Shown in pieces: positions 49,554 through 61,356 of a stretch of 64,000 bases of DNA. The first letter of the stretch is position 1; the number at the start of each line of letters is the position of its first letter. The stretch spans positions 124,001-188,000 of the forward strand of contig JANFOG010000010.1 of assembly GCA_024336345.1 (NCBI GenBank), given 5' to 3'. This stretch comes from Mariannaea sp. PMI_226. Its lineage: Eukaryota; Ascomycota; Sordariomycetes; Hypocreales; Nectriaceae. The notes beneath the pieces were generated by a model. It worked only from the letters and a program-made list of their open reading frames with translations, made no database searches and was not told the origin of the DNA. Position numbers and translations under genes: made by a program.

Positions 49554-52500
49554 CGCTGGACCTGCTAATGGAGGGCACATATTGATGCCAGCCCCATGTA
49601 ACGAAACTAGGTTGACACCTCCCTCCTTTATTTCTTCTTTCTTTCACTTGCCATTTCCATACTTTTGTTTCGTCTTTCAATCGTTGGGACTCATGTCTCA
49701 GTTCTCCTATGTCGATGTGACTTAGAAAATGAGAAGATAATGAATGTCAATGTCAAGAGAGGATTCCCAATACTGCTTCGTGGGGTCCAAGGCCTCAAGC
49801 AGGGGTAAGGGGCTGAGCTTTGACCTCAAGATGGCATGTGCGTTCGCTTTCGCCAAAGAGAGGCTTGTGCACATGTGATCTGAGATGTACGAAATGAAGG
49901 CAAGTCTCAGAGCCTTCCTGGAGGTGCCAATCACGTTTTGTGTTCTGGCACGGCAGTCGATGGCGTGGCGCGCCAATGCACGTTAATGGGCAAAGAAAAG
50001 TCTGGATCACATCTGGGTTTGAAGCGCTGTTCTGCTCAGGGAACGGGAATCCATAATTACCTACGGATCACCTTCTAGCATTCCAATCAGACGGATACCA
50101 CCTGTGTGGGCAGAGTTCGGCAGCGTTGACCCCTTTGCAAGGATAAGGGGCTGCTGCAAGGCAAAAGAAAAGCGTGAGACGGGCTGCCCGTACATCGTCT
50201 TGTCCGCGTTTCTTTTTCCTTCTTTTCCAAGCTCTTCGCCGTCCGCAAAGAGAGATCTTTGGTTCTACCATTGGCGCTCTTCGCTGGGAGGAGTAAGCAA
50301 TTTGGGGAGCAAGGTAGTGAATCCCAAGGGGGTTGCCTGCTCTTGTGTTCGTATTGAATGTGTTTGCACTTAGTGCTGCCAACATCAAGGGTTAAATTTG
50401 GCTGATAGGGCTGAGTATCCGAAATGCCACGTCTGATGGGGGTGAACGAGCAAAATAGTACTGTACCATGACGCATGACGCACAGTGGTTACATCTTTCG
50501 ACCTGGTGTGGTGGCACTGTGCCTCGAGAAGTGCTGCCTCCCCGCTGCAAATGAAACGCTGAAGTGGAGGTTGTCATGGCGCCGACTCGCTGGTTGGGCA
50601 GTCGGCAGGGTACCATTCGGGGACCCCCATCTGCAAATTGTCTCTCTTGGGACATCTCGGTCTTGGCCGATGCAGTTGACAGGCTGACAGGTTGCTATCC
50701 AGTAAGCCACAGAACTCCTCCGAAGTGCGATCGGGGAGGCCCTGGGGATGCTCCTTTGTGGGTAATGAGAAGAAGAAAAAAAGATACATTGCAGGGGAAA
50801 AGCAGGAGCGACAATTTTTGCCAACAGCAAGAGATGGTGGTCTCAAGAAGGCGGCAAGTTTGCTTTGGGCGAATAGGATGACTGGCCAGGGTTTCGGGTT
50901 TTCCCTCCGCATTTATGTTTGGACCTTGAAAAATGACCGCAGGCATCTCGTAGGACTTGTGCAACGCCACTTCTGGTTGCCCTACTCCCTCCCTATTGCC
51001 TGGCTCGCTGCCCCCCTGTTGTTGCCTTCTCCTGCTACTCCATACAATGCCAACCTACCTATGCAAGTCCCCCTCTTGTGCTTCCTGATACAAGCAGGTA
51101 TGATGTATAAGCCAAGCGCCAGGTTTCTTATCTTCCGAGAGTCCAAGGACACATACATGTCAGCCCAAAAAGGGAGGTTAGTCTCCTCCCCCCTTGCCAT
51201 TTATTTTTGGCCTACTGTACTCACTGAAGACAAAGCACAGGCACACCAAAGGCCAGGGTGCCTGATGTAAGGTAGTCTATGTCGTGAATGCCTAGGTGCT
51301 TCTGCAGCCTACTTAAGGGACCTAATATCAATTCACTGCTGAAATTTGGCTTACTTACAGAAGTGTCGTGAAGCCGGTAACATCGTGCATGCTCCCCTTG
51401 GCCTAGCTTTGGTCGAGTCTTCCCATTTTTCGTTTTATTATCTTGTTTTTAGCGTTATCCATTACACAAACCGGCCAACTCATCCTCACCAGGATCTATG
51501 ATGACGCTTGACATCCACGCAATTTCTTCAAGGGCATGTAAGCCGGGATAAGAGTTCCAAGTTACAGGTTTGTGGTGGAGATAATACAGTCGGCGGAAGC
51601 ACAACACGGTAAATGACAAGGGTCAATGTTGAGTATCAGACCCGGATGCGGATACAAGTTGATTGGGTACCAGCAAGACAACTGCCCTAGGCGGCATATT
51701 GAGGTTGCTGCAATGCAACAACCACTATCCTGGTCAAACCTGTGTGAAAGTGGTCATCTTGCCTTGTTGCCCCTGGTCTGGGTCGGGGAGGAAAGGGTGC
51801 AACTGTACTGTGTAGACCCGAATCATTTGATGGTCCATACTGCCTGTGGTTGTGTACTAATCTCAAAAGATTTGGCTGATGATTTGCATGGCCCCAGTGG
51901 ACATTGATCAGTGAATGGCCCTCGTTAGCTTAATTCTGGCGATCAGAGCAAATTATGCCCCTCACTAGAAATCGACTAGATGCCGTCAATAAGCTGGATG
52001 ATAGGCACATTCCTACTAATCAACTTAGTTATTTCCACTAGGTGGTTAGGGTGAATATCTAAGGTACGCAAAAGCCACTAATTACCTTGCCTGAGAGCTA
52101 CTGTGCTGTGATATATGCAGTGTACGTACCTTGTAGTGACTTCATACGCCACCCAGACCACTGGGTTGGGCTGTCTTCCTACACAAGACGTCAAAATACC
52201 ACTGCCGACGAGTCAATCAGTGATGGCACGTTCCTGCGCTAGTGACACCCAGCCACCAAGAGCACCAGGCAGTGCAATCCAGACATAGACCACCAGGCAT
52301 CGATCACCATACGTTGAAGGTTTGCAGTATCAAAACCCGATGCCACATGATTTACGCAGGTGAATCTATAATTACTATAATCCATACTGAGGAATGGTTG
52401 CGATGCAGGTTGCTTTGTTGAATTGTCAGTTGAGCGCAATAATCTGTCGACTAACCCCACCCCCAAGGCATTTCGGTGTGTGGTCCCCAGGGCATTAGCA

Positions 52501-53668
52501 AGGTTGGCAGAATGCCACAGGCCGCAATCAACAGCCTTTGGAGAGCCTGGTATCCTTGCGGTGCAACACACGATGTCCTGGAAAGCTACAAGCTCAGCAA
52601 CTACTCTACCAACGCAAAAAGAAAAAAAGACTTGGTACTGTGTCGGAAATATTTGGCTTCTCTCAATGCTCTAATTTGCTTGGTAGTTTTAGTTGAGCAA
52701 AAGCAACCTCCAAGTCACCACCTAATGCAGTAGTGCTGCTATGCTAATCTTAAACTTCTGAGATCATCCGGGACGATAAAGTGGAGTGACACTAGGAGAA
52801 ACAGATAAAAAAACAAACTCTGAATATATTCACATTACCAACAGACACAAATAATATCACCTTCCTGATCGCGATCTCGTCACGTTTGGCTTGGCGGGAC
52901 CAGCAGCCCTGTGAGAATGCCACAACGAGCCACGAGAAAGGGAGGGAGGGGGGTGGAGGGGTGTAAGCCCACCAGTGCACCGCCTTCATGTCGTTTTCTT
53001 TTTATAATCTTGACTCAATCCGCGGACAGGGGCACCACACACCCGTACTGCACCCAATCATGCCCTGTCTATGCTCGTCAACACGGGCTTAGCCACGCTA
53101 TTCCGACTGCGGGACTTCCTCGAACCACCGCAACCACCAAACCGCGCCCATGCAGGAACTCTGCGCAGCACTTGGTTGGAGCGTCGATGGGGTCATGGCT
53201 TGGGATTCAACCGACGCAAGGCAGTTTTTCAATTTCACCGTTTCACCGGCTCTACATACTAACACACGCACTACGTAAACTTTTTCGATGCGGAGCAGGG
53301 TCCGTTCCAACCCAAACGGCCATGGTCCCAGCTTTCATCTGTCATTCGGTGGAAATCGGGCAAAAGGGTTCCTGATTTCGTCCTAGGTATTATAGCACAT
53401 CTCGCACATTCCATCCCGACTGTCCTATCTGTGCTCCCTGAGGCAACTGAAACGGACCACAATTGCATACTACTTTCTCTGCACTATGACACAGAGTACG
53501 GAGTAGCTCTTCTCCAAAGTGTCACGGACCGCATGTAGGCTGGTGTTTGAGCTCAGTATCATTGAGAAACTTGGTTGAGCCGAAGACATCTCGGCTTATC
53601 AAATGGAATCAGTCCGAGCAGGATGTCCCAAGTGCGAGCCTTCTGGGCAATTGCTCCGGTCTGTCATC

Positions 53669-53684
53669 ATGTATGTATGTATGT
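53669..53684. repeat. (ATGT)4 microsatellite
   Basis: Four perfect ATGT units, followed closely by a T-rich tract (53699-53721). Confidence 0.8.
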
Positions 53685-56600
53685 GCATGGTATCTAATTT
53701 TTTTTTTATTTTTTATTTTTTTTGGGGATTTTACCATTGGCCAATATGTTACTTATAGTACCTACACCGCGGTTGTGTGGATGGGGTGCCGCCCCCTCGT
53801 GACTGGGAGCGCCAGGAATGCCCAGTACTCCGCGCGGCTCCTGACCAATTCGCGTAACATCTCCGCATATTGAACTGGCACCTCTGCTGAAGATATCGCA
53901 AGATTCTTAGGCCTCGCCTGGCCTCGGCAAAACAGGTGCAATACCATGATGTACGGGGCCTCCGTCTCTCATTACCTGTCAGGGAAAAACTCGAACTCCA
54001 CCTCGACCATCGAAGCTCTGGATGACAGCCTTGACACCGTGACAGGCCTTACCGTTGATTTGAGTCGACGCGAAGTGGAGAGAACACGCCTCGCAACATG
54101 CTCTGACTAAGAAGACATGCTATAAGTTACATAGTGCGTAGTACACTAATATTCCATAGAGCTTCGACAGGGCGTAGTGGGATTGACATGGCACCTGTCG
54201 TGGTGGACGGGGCTATGAAACATGCGTCGAAAACCTAGAACGACGAAGGAAGTAATAACAATTACATCCTATATCGCCAACGAGCACAGTCCAGATAGGC
54301 GGGTGGGCTTCTCGGACAACTCAGAACCGAGAAATTCGGCTTAGGCAGCGGGTAGTTGGGGATATTCGACGACAAAGGCAAAGCATGCTCATCATCATCA
54401 AACTCACCCCTACAATGATTGTCATCAGTGATCGTCAAGGTGGAGAGGACACGAGTATCCCGAGTAGGGCATAGCGAAGGGGAGAGAGGGGCTCGGGAGA
54501 CGCCTTCTCCGGGGGGCCCAGGGCTGACCAACCAGATGGAACCAGCGACTGCTGGTTGACTGCTGGCGTCTGGGCGGGCGAGGCCGGGCTGATTACATCG
54601 GCTCGGGGCCGATCTAGGCCGCGGCAACCGACGTTTACTATTGGCGCGTGAAACACAGGGATTTGGTCTTCGTGGTGTGGAGCGAATGGTGGTCCGTCAC
54701 GACTGTATTTGGGTTCGTCGCTGTGGCACAAATACTAATTAATCGTCCGCCAAGCTCATTGAAGAAGGAGACGCACATGACGACGCGTTATTGGACGAAG
54801 GCCTGACCGAACTGTCTTTGGTGCCCTTGCACAAGACAGCATAGCACAGAACCAGAGCAGAGCGCAGCACCCCCTCTGCATAATGTGGGATAAAAATATC
54901 CTCGTTTTTGGTGTGCTCAAAGTAGACAGAGCCTCCACCATCTCGGCACGGGATGGCAGTGCTGCCCTCCCCCTCCCTTGCTCAAAGCGCATTTGCAGCC
55001 AACTCTCACCGCGAACTAAAATGTATCGCACTTTCATGGGTGTCAGTTCTGTACATAGTACGTCCGCACTGGGGGATGATCCTAGGGGCCTCAAAACGGC
55101 ATTTGCCGCGAACTGACATTGCAACGAACTCCCTGACAGGGAGATGACAGTGTCACTGCAGAACGATAGTGTGTGCTGTTGATGCAGGTTTACATTCATG
55201 TCTACACTAGCCGGGCGGTTGGTTCGAGTGGCAACTGGTCGGGCTGTGGGCACCGAGCTGTGTGAATTACGTACGGTGGATGGGATGGAATGAGACAAGC
55301 AAGCTACCCGGTATCTATTTACATTACCACATGTCAAGTTGTCTTGGACATGAGTGCACACTGAGACAACAGAGAAGAGGGGTCGATAATGCTTTAACTA
55401 TCTCGCTCCTACAGTGCTATGGTTGTACAGTCTTTCACAGTTCAGTCAAACCGGTTCTCAAGAAATCTGCTCTGCAGATCTGGGTAGGTACTCTTCTCCA
55501 GCTCATGGACTTGATGAGAATGATAGTGATATTGGATTTATTTTAAGGACGACCGGGGAGCGGCTGGTTGGCGGGTCACGCATTTGACAACGGAGTATGC
55601 CAGTGTATGGTAATTGCACTGTATACAGCGAATGACGAGGTGGTTGGTGTGTTGAGAAGATGGCCGCCTCGTTTCGAGACAAGACATCTGAGACCGGCGA
55701 GACAAATCAAGTCATGCAGAGAGACGTGAGCACTTGCAAGCCGTATGTGAACAAAAACCTCGTACCAGATGGCGCAAAGGGTGCCCACTGAAGGCAGACT
55801 GGGGTGAGAGTGCAGGTAGCTCCCACTCATCATGCCTTGACGTTTAGCTCTCTATTGAGCCACATAGGGCTTCAACTTGAATTCGCGCTCCCGGAGCCCC
55901 ATTAGAATTGGCTTTTATTGTTTCCCAAATCCGAGTTGGAAAGGAAATTAGATAAAAGAAGAACTCAAACAAGCCCATTGGCCCCTCCTCCTCCCCCCCA
56001 AAAAAACACACAAGAAGAGGTCTGGCCAAGCGCTCTGCGCTCTGCTTCCCTACAACTGCATCAACTACATAGAGTATGGAGTACGAAGTCGCTACTACAT
56101 AGTACTGGAATATCACCCTCCCCCCTCCTCCCCCTCCCCTTCTGTTTATTTTACGCCTTCAATTTTGGAGACCCCTGGGAATTGATTGATTTGACGGCGT
56201 CCCACCTCTTGGTTGCTGGACTGAGTGTGATAAGGGCACCAGTAACCTGTAAGCCTGGACATTAGTCGACCGGGACTGGCTACCATCCCAGCATTGGTAG
56301 ACAGGCGCCTCCCGGAACCCCCTTGTCCAAAGGCTTGATCGGTACAGGGCTGTGAGTATCGCTACTTTGTGTCCTGCCCCCCTGCAGCCTACATTTGGTG
56401 TAATTTGTGCCCATTGTAGGCCCCTGTCAGTATTATGGAGGCCTTTCCGAATCGTAACGCATAGTTCCGATACTTCCTCTCCACCGTGACGAGATCGACT
56501 TTGGTCTTTGATGAGTTGTTCACCCCCCTCCCTAACTTCTAGCGCGCACCCTCTACTACTGCAGCGAGGCGTCCTCCAACCATACCCTCCACTCATCCGC

Positions 56601-56782
56601 ACCCATTTCGTCCATTCTGGCACTCGTTGGGTGCCCCAAATAGGGCTCACAGTTCCCTAACAGGCTGTGATCTGAGGGGAAGAGAAGGTTTGAGCCGCGC
56701 CCCCTTCCTCGCTCTGGGCGGTGGTGGTAAGCCTCCACCAAGCATCCCCTTGCCCTGGGGCTACCGCCAAAAGAAGCCCAAA

Positions 56783-56873
56783 CAGCAGTAGAAGTAGTAG
56801 TAGCAGCAGCAGCAGTAACAGAGCAACATCATCATCACCACCACCACCACCACCATGACCACGACGACCACCA
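56783..56873. repeat. Compound trinucleotide repeat tract
   Basis: AGT/AGC-type units, then ATC and CAC units, ending in ACC/ACG. About 90 bases, nearly all trinucleotide-periodic. It reads as poly-Val/Leu/Gly on the minus strand, but no gene model supports translation. Confidence 0.8.
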
Positions 56874-57000
56874 CACCGCACACCAGAAGGCAGGCACTCA
56901 CCCAATACCAGGTCTGGACTCCCCATGGTGGACAGCGAATTCTCGCTTGTAACTTGTCGAGGACTAAAATGTCTCTGAACCCTGGTCCCCGATTAAGGCT

Positions 57001-57026
57001 GGGCGCTGGTGGGCGCTGGTGGGCGC
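57001..57026. repeat. Tandem decamer GGGCGCTGGT
   Basis: Two full copies and a partial third in direct succession, about 1 kb before the C2H2 gene ATG. Confidence 0.8.
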
Positions 57027-57183
57027 CTTCTGCTTCGCCCATCACCCACACACCACTACTCAAGGACGCACCCCAACCTGGTGCTCTGTTCACTTGGCTT
57101 TATTTTCTTTTTTTCCCAATTTGATTTTTTTTTCTTTCTTACACACCACACCATAAACTCTTTCTCATCGCGCACGCCTACCC

Positions 57184-57318
57184 ATGGCTCTCGCTAGGCC
57201 GGGCTGGGCTCTCGCTCCACACTCCAGTGCCCCCCCCATGTCCCCCGTGTCTCTATGGAAGGGGCGGGTCATTAGCAAGGCCCCTGGGAGACAACCTCTT
57301 GATCCCGTAGGGCACTAG
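57184..57318 (+). other. Possible upstream ORF (44 codons) in the C2H2 gene leader
   Basis: ATG at 57184 in the context ACCCATGG, ending at TAG 57316-57318. It lies just after a CT-rich tract that may mark the transcript start. Further short ATG-initiated frames follow (for example from 57349 and 57395). If the leader really begins near 57.1 kb, these could reduce translation of the main frame. The transcript start is unknown. Confidence 0.35.
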
Positions 57319-58044
57319 TTTATCGTGGCTCTAGGCTGGCTGGAGCATGCATCTCGACTGAGAAGAGACCGATCGGTCGCGGACTAGGCCCCAGATGCAG
57401 GTGCTCCTGTTGCCTTGTCTATATCTACTTTTAAACTCCCCTCTTCCCGGGACACTGGAGAGCCTTGTTTCAATCACCGACTTCCTCGCTCAACTTGCCT
57501 TGTTCTTCACCTTCACTGGGCTGTCTGTCTAGTCGACAGCAGGATACACAGGTGGGGTAGAGATTCCCTCTTTCGCCGCAACCGTATCCAACCTACCTTC
57601 AATCCTCGACGAGTCACTCTTCAGAGTGGTTCACAATTTCAACGGTGTTTGTCATATACATATACTTATATGCACAATCTCCCCAGCATCTTCCCCTAGA
57701 AGGAGCACATACCTAGTTTATTCGATCAAGAATTGTATTTGTCCACGATTGACCTGGGTACGGACCACTTCTTCGGACTGCACGAGACAAGTCCACGACA
57801 CAGCCTCCTCTCTACTTCTCTGGAATGCGAAGTGGTGCAGGTTCGCTCTTCTCCACTTACACTTCATCTTCCAGAAGAACTGGGCCCTGACTTTAGGATT
57901 CTCGCATACAGATAAAGGTGATCGCAAATCCTCTTGGTTCTGCTACAACTACTCCAAGCTCTTCATCGCCAACTTCTTTGACGAGCACCTCCGGCCGTCC
58001 CTAGCCTTCCAACTCACTTCTCCAACTTCACCTTCGACTGAACT

Positions 58045-60465
58045 ATGGCGTCTCTGACAGAGCAGCCGCCATATACCATGTTTCCTCATAGCGACTCGGA
58101 TGACTTTGGTCAGCCTGTCTTCACCTCAGGCCCAATGGATTTGAACATTCCCGCCGACGCCTTTTCCAACTTCCAGCAACCTGCCGGCCAAGAAATGTTT
58201 TCATCTGTTGGCTTTGAGCCAGCTCTCTTCGTGGAAACGACTACACCCAACTATATGCTCAACAACCGCGGTTCCCCGTCAATGTATGACGAGAATGAGA
58301 TGCAATTGCCCTCGTCCAGTTTGTCGACTGCCTCCGCAACATCGTCAGCCATTGGATCTCCACAGTCAAACCACGGCCAAATGGGTGCTGGTTCCGAGTG
58401 GGCTCCCCATGGTCTGGGTGTTCAGCCCAGCATTGTCGGCAATGATTACATGGTCGGCTCTGAGTTTTCCTCAGTGGGCATGGACGAGCAATTTGCCTTC
58501 GATTTCGGTAACCCTAAGGGCTTTGTTGGTGAGTTGGATGCCTCTACTACTCCTGTTGATACTACCTCTGCAGCTATTGCTGCTTCGCCTCGTGGCTCCG
58601 CCGCACAACAGAGGCCTCCCCACCATTCCTCTTCACCCTCTGATCCCTGTTCCGCTGGACACTCTGCCACAAAGCCATTTGTTTCTTCTTGTAATTCTTC
58701 TTCATCTGGAGCTTCAGCGCACCTTATCGCGAAATACGATTTAGACGCCGAGCACCCTATTTCATTGCCTTCCCCTTCTGCTTCATTCTGCTCTGTGTCT
58801 GCTGAGAGCGTCGCGCCCCTCACCCCCTCATCCACTCGTTTTAAGCGACGAACTAGCTCATCAGCTATTCCGTCAACTGAGACAATAGTTTGGTCGTCCC
58901 AGCCAGCACGGCATCGTTCTCTTACTCTCCCACCCAACAAGCGCGACGCTGCATTCTTCTCTCAGAGCAGTGGACACTTCGTTGCCCCTCTTCAGTCCTC
59001 TCCTTGGTTACTCTCGCACGCTTCGCCTGTTACTGCTCCCACTGCTGCTGCTACTACTACTATTCTTACTTCTCCAACTATGATTGCTGACTTCGGCTTT
59101 GCGACAGACCCGTCGCACATTCACCCAGACACCCTTCGACCCCCCATGGGAATCCCTTCATATGATGCGCACTTCCAGCAGCAGCACCACTATCCTGCCT
59201 CACCGTCCATTGCGTCCTCCTCTCCCCAGCCTAACATGATGCGCACCAACAGCTCTTCTCCCTTCCTTCACAATGGCGCCTTCCCTCAGGCCTTCCCAAG
59301 CAGCCCTTACGGACCCCCTTCAGATATTCACGCTCGCGCTCCCAGTATGGGAAACTTTGTCCCTGCAACTCCTGGAGAGAACCACAGTGGTGATGAGAAG
59401 GAGAAACAGCGATGCACCTGGCCTGACTGTGGCAAGGTCTTTAAGGACCTCAAGGCGCATATGCTGACCCATCAAAACGAGCGACCTGAGAAGTGCCCTA
59501 TTCAGACGTGCGAGTATCACGTCAAGGGCTTCGCCAGGAAATACGACAAGAACCGTCATACCTTGACCCATTATAAGGGTACCATGGTGTGCGGTTTCTG
59601 CCCTGGCTCAGGTTCTGCTGCCGAGAAGTCATTTAACCGCGCCGACGTGTTTAAGCGTCATTTGACCTCGGTTCACGGTGTCGAGCAGTCTCCTCCTAAC
59701 AGCCGCAAGAAGTCAGGCACCGGTATCAAGAAGGTCCCTACCTACGCCCCTGATGCCACTGGTAAATGTAGCACATGTTCGCAGACCTTCCCCAACGTCC
59801 AGGACTTCTATGAGCATCTGGACGACTGTGTGCTGCGAATTGTCCAGCAGGAGGACCCCGCCGAGGCCATCAATGCCCAGCGCCTTGCCGAAGTCGAGAA
59901 TGATAAAGATGTTCACCAGACACTGGAAAAGAACAACCTCCCAATTGTCACAGAGACAACTTCTACTGAGGAGGAAGATGAGGAGCTGGACACGGATGAG
60001 GACGATGTTGATTCGTCTTCCAAATCCAGCCGCTCGCCCACTATGAAGAAGAAGGGTAACCCCGCGAATGGCGTTCAGAAGTCGCGTGGTCTAACTCATT
60101 CCCGCGGCGGTGTTAATCTCACCGTCAAGAGAAGCCGAAAGAACCGAAAGGATTATCCTTCATCATGGGGCTTTGACAAGGGCCAAATGACAATGAAGAA
60201 GCGTGTCCTGGCTGTATTTGATGGGGCCCGGCGCCTGGCCAAGGATGACATGATGCTCTGCACTGATCACGAGGTTCGCATCAAGCTCTCCGATGGCAAG
60301 TCTTACGTAACCGACCTTGATGTTCAAACCATGAAGCGAGCCGAGGGCTTCCATGGAGCCACTGAGGAAGAGAAGGGACCTTGGGTCTCCGATGATCCTA
60401 CTCCTGAGCAACTCAAGCACATGCATGAGATGCAGATGATGTTGAACAACGCTGCTGCTGCCTGA
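58045..60465 (+). CDS. C2H2 zinc-finger transcription factor, unrecognised ortholog
   Basis: Single exon, 806 aa. The first 450 residues are Ser/Pro/Gln-rich and disordered, like a fungal activation region. Zinc-finger segments follow at about 455-560: CTWPDCGKVFKDLKAHMLTH, then CPIQTCEYHVKGFARKYDK...H, then CGFCPGSGSAAEKSFNRAD...H. A further cysteine motif, CSTCSQTFPNVQDFYEHLDDC, lies near 573-595. After that come an acidic stretch (EEEDEELDTDEDD), a basic stretch (KRSRKNRKD) and a conserved-looking C-terminal module (WGFDKGQMTMKKRVLAVFDG). The fingers do not match ACE1/SltA as I know it, and I cannot name a studied ortholog. The 17.5 kb of empty upstream DNA and the probable long leader suggest complex, possibly developmental regulation (inference). 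Confidence 0.9.
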   Translation: MASLTEQPPYTMFPHSDSDDFGQPVFTSGPMDLNIPADAFSNFQQPAGQEMFSSVGFEPALFVETTTPNYMLNNRGSPSMYDENEMQLPSSSLSTASATSSAIGSPQSNHGQMGAGSEWAPHGLGVQPSIVGNDYMVGSEFSSVGMDEQFAFDFGNPKGFVGELDASTTPVDTTSAAIAASPRGSAAQQRPPHHSSSPSDPCSAGHSATKPFVSSCNSSSSGASAHLIAKYDLDAEHPISLPSPSASFCSVSAESVAPLTPSSTRFKRRTSSSAIPSTETIVWSSQPARHRSLTLPPNKRDAAFFSQSSGHFVAPLQSSPWLLSHASPVTAPTAAATTTILTSPTMIADFGFATDPSHIHPDTLRPPMGIPSYDAHFQQQHHYPASPSIASSSPQPNMMRTNSSSPFLHNGAFPQAFPSSPYGPPSDIHARAPSMGNFVPATPGENHSGDEKEKQRCTWPDCGKVFKDLKAHMLTHQNERPEKCPIQTCEYHVKGFARKYDKNRHTLTHYKGTMVCGFCPGSGSAAEKSFNRADVFKRHLTSVHGVEQSPPNSRKKSGTGIKKVPTYAPDATGKCSTCSQTFPNVQDFYEHLDDCVLRIVQQEDPAEAINAQRLAEVENDKDVHQTLEKNNLPIVTETTSTEEEDEELDTDEDDVDSSSKSSRSPTMKKKGNPANGVQKSRGLTHSRGGVNLTVKRSRKNRKDYPSSWGFDKGQMTMKKRVLAVFDGARRLAKDDMMLCTDHEVRIKLSDGKSYVTDLDVQTMKRAEGFHGATEEEKGPWVSDDPTPEQLKHMHEMQMMLNNAAAA

Positions 60466-61356
60466 ACTTTCCACCCTCTCTGAGATAACGTATATCTCTC
60501 CCCCCACACGAGAATCTAGTATTTTTTTTTAAAAGCAAAAACACAAGAAAGAAATGGGAATGACGGCGCATGAAACTATTCTAGAATCAGGAACTTTTTT
60601 TGTTTTGGAATTGGAGGACCTTATTTATGATGGGCAAGGGAACGGGACCATTTATGACTCTGGGCTAGGGCTTGGGATTGGATCGACGGAGATGAAATCT
60701 GCTCCCAAGTTTTTGGATGTTTGGTTTGGGAGTTGACGTATCGATACCCCTTGTTTTTTGTCTCTTCTACTTCATCTCTTCGTGTTACACTGGTCACTGG
60801 GTTTAATGGCTTGATGACAACCAATAATGGATGATATTACAGGATCTCGGTTCCACATATGTTATGTATGTATGGCGTGAAATGGACTTTGTATAATTTA
60901 ACGACTGGTTTCTGAAATGACTACTTGTCTACTTGTCTGACTTGCTTTGCCATAAGGTAGTTTATTGGTACTGTTGTGCTGTTGTCTCTACAAGAGCATC
61001 AAGATAACTTTTCTTGCCCAATCCATGATGTGAAAAGCGGTCGGGGCTGGCAGATTCTGTTCTGCCCCTCCCCCACCACACACTTGGGCGGCGATAGGCT
61101 TGAGGACGGCGCATCCTCCAGCTGTTTCGTCGGCGCCGAACTCCCAGTCCTAACTTTTCCTTTGCTGCTTTGCGTTGTTTCATGTTGATTTTCTTGTATA
61201 TTTCAAAGAGCTTCTATACATATACACAAGGCCAACCCAGATGAGCGTCTGGGCTTAGAGCCTTACCTTTTCGATCCACACTACAACCAAAACTGTCACT
61301 CTTGCCACTCTCGAAATACTGGTCACTTACATCATCACACGGATATCCATTTTATC
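60466..61356. other. Intergenic: C2H2 gene 3' flank, methyltransferase promoter
   Basis: Contains T runs at 60522-60530 and 60596-60602 and a short TATGTATGTATGG piece near 60862. No gene seen. Confidence 0.45.

Larger units (their letters stand above)
40527..58044. other. 17.5-kb gene-free stretch upstream of the C2H2 regulator
   Basis: No open frame here joins into a protein-like model. The largest (41228-41860 minus, 50692-51270 plus, 54756-55361 minus, 56159-56650 minus) overlap other frames and have Cys/Trp/His-rich chance composition. Base composition is balanced, so this is not an AT-rich RIP-mutated transposon graveyard by eye. It holds microsatellites (entered separately), poly-T/A and poly-C runs, recurrent TACGGAGTA/TACTCCGTA motifs (42931, 44335, 45578, 53496) and GGTAGG/GTACC elements near 49040-49105. 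CT-rich tracts at 57110-57145 probably mark the start of the C2H2 gene's leader. No tRNA, 5S or long inverted repeat recognised. Confidence 0.6.

Noticed and set aside
50692..51270. 192-codon open frame on the plus strand
   Set aside because: Contains KKKK and poly-purine-derived pieces and mixed chance composition; five other frames overlap it.
54756..55361. 201-codon open frame on the minus strand
   Set aside because: Best of the desert frames in length, but Cys/Ser/Arg-rich without domain-like pattern and without exon partners. I would still test it against RNA-seq.
56657..57093. Minus-strand frames with poly-Val and poly-Leu runs
   Set aside because: Produced by translation of the trinucleotide repeat tract, not by a gene.
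58045..60465. Identification of the C2H2 factor as ACE1/SltA
   Set aside because: The finger sequences as I know them for that family (CREPGCTKEFKRP type) differ clearly from CTWPDCGKVFKDLK here.
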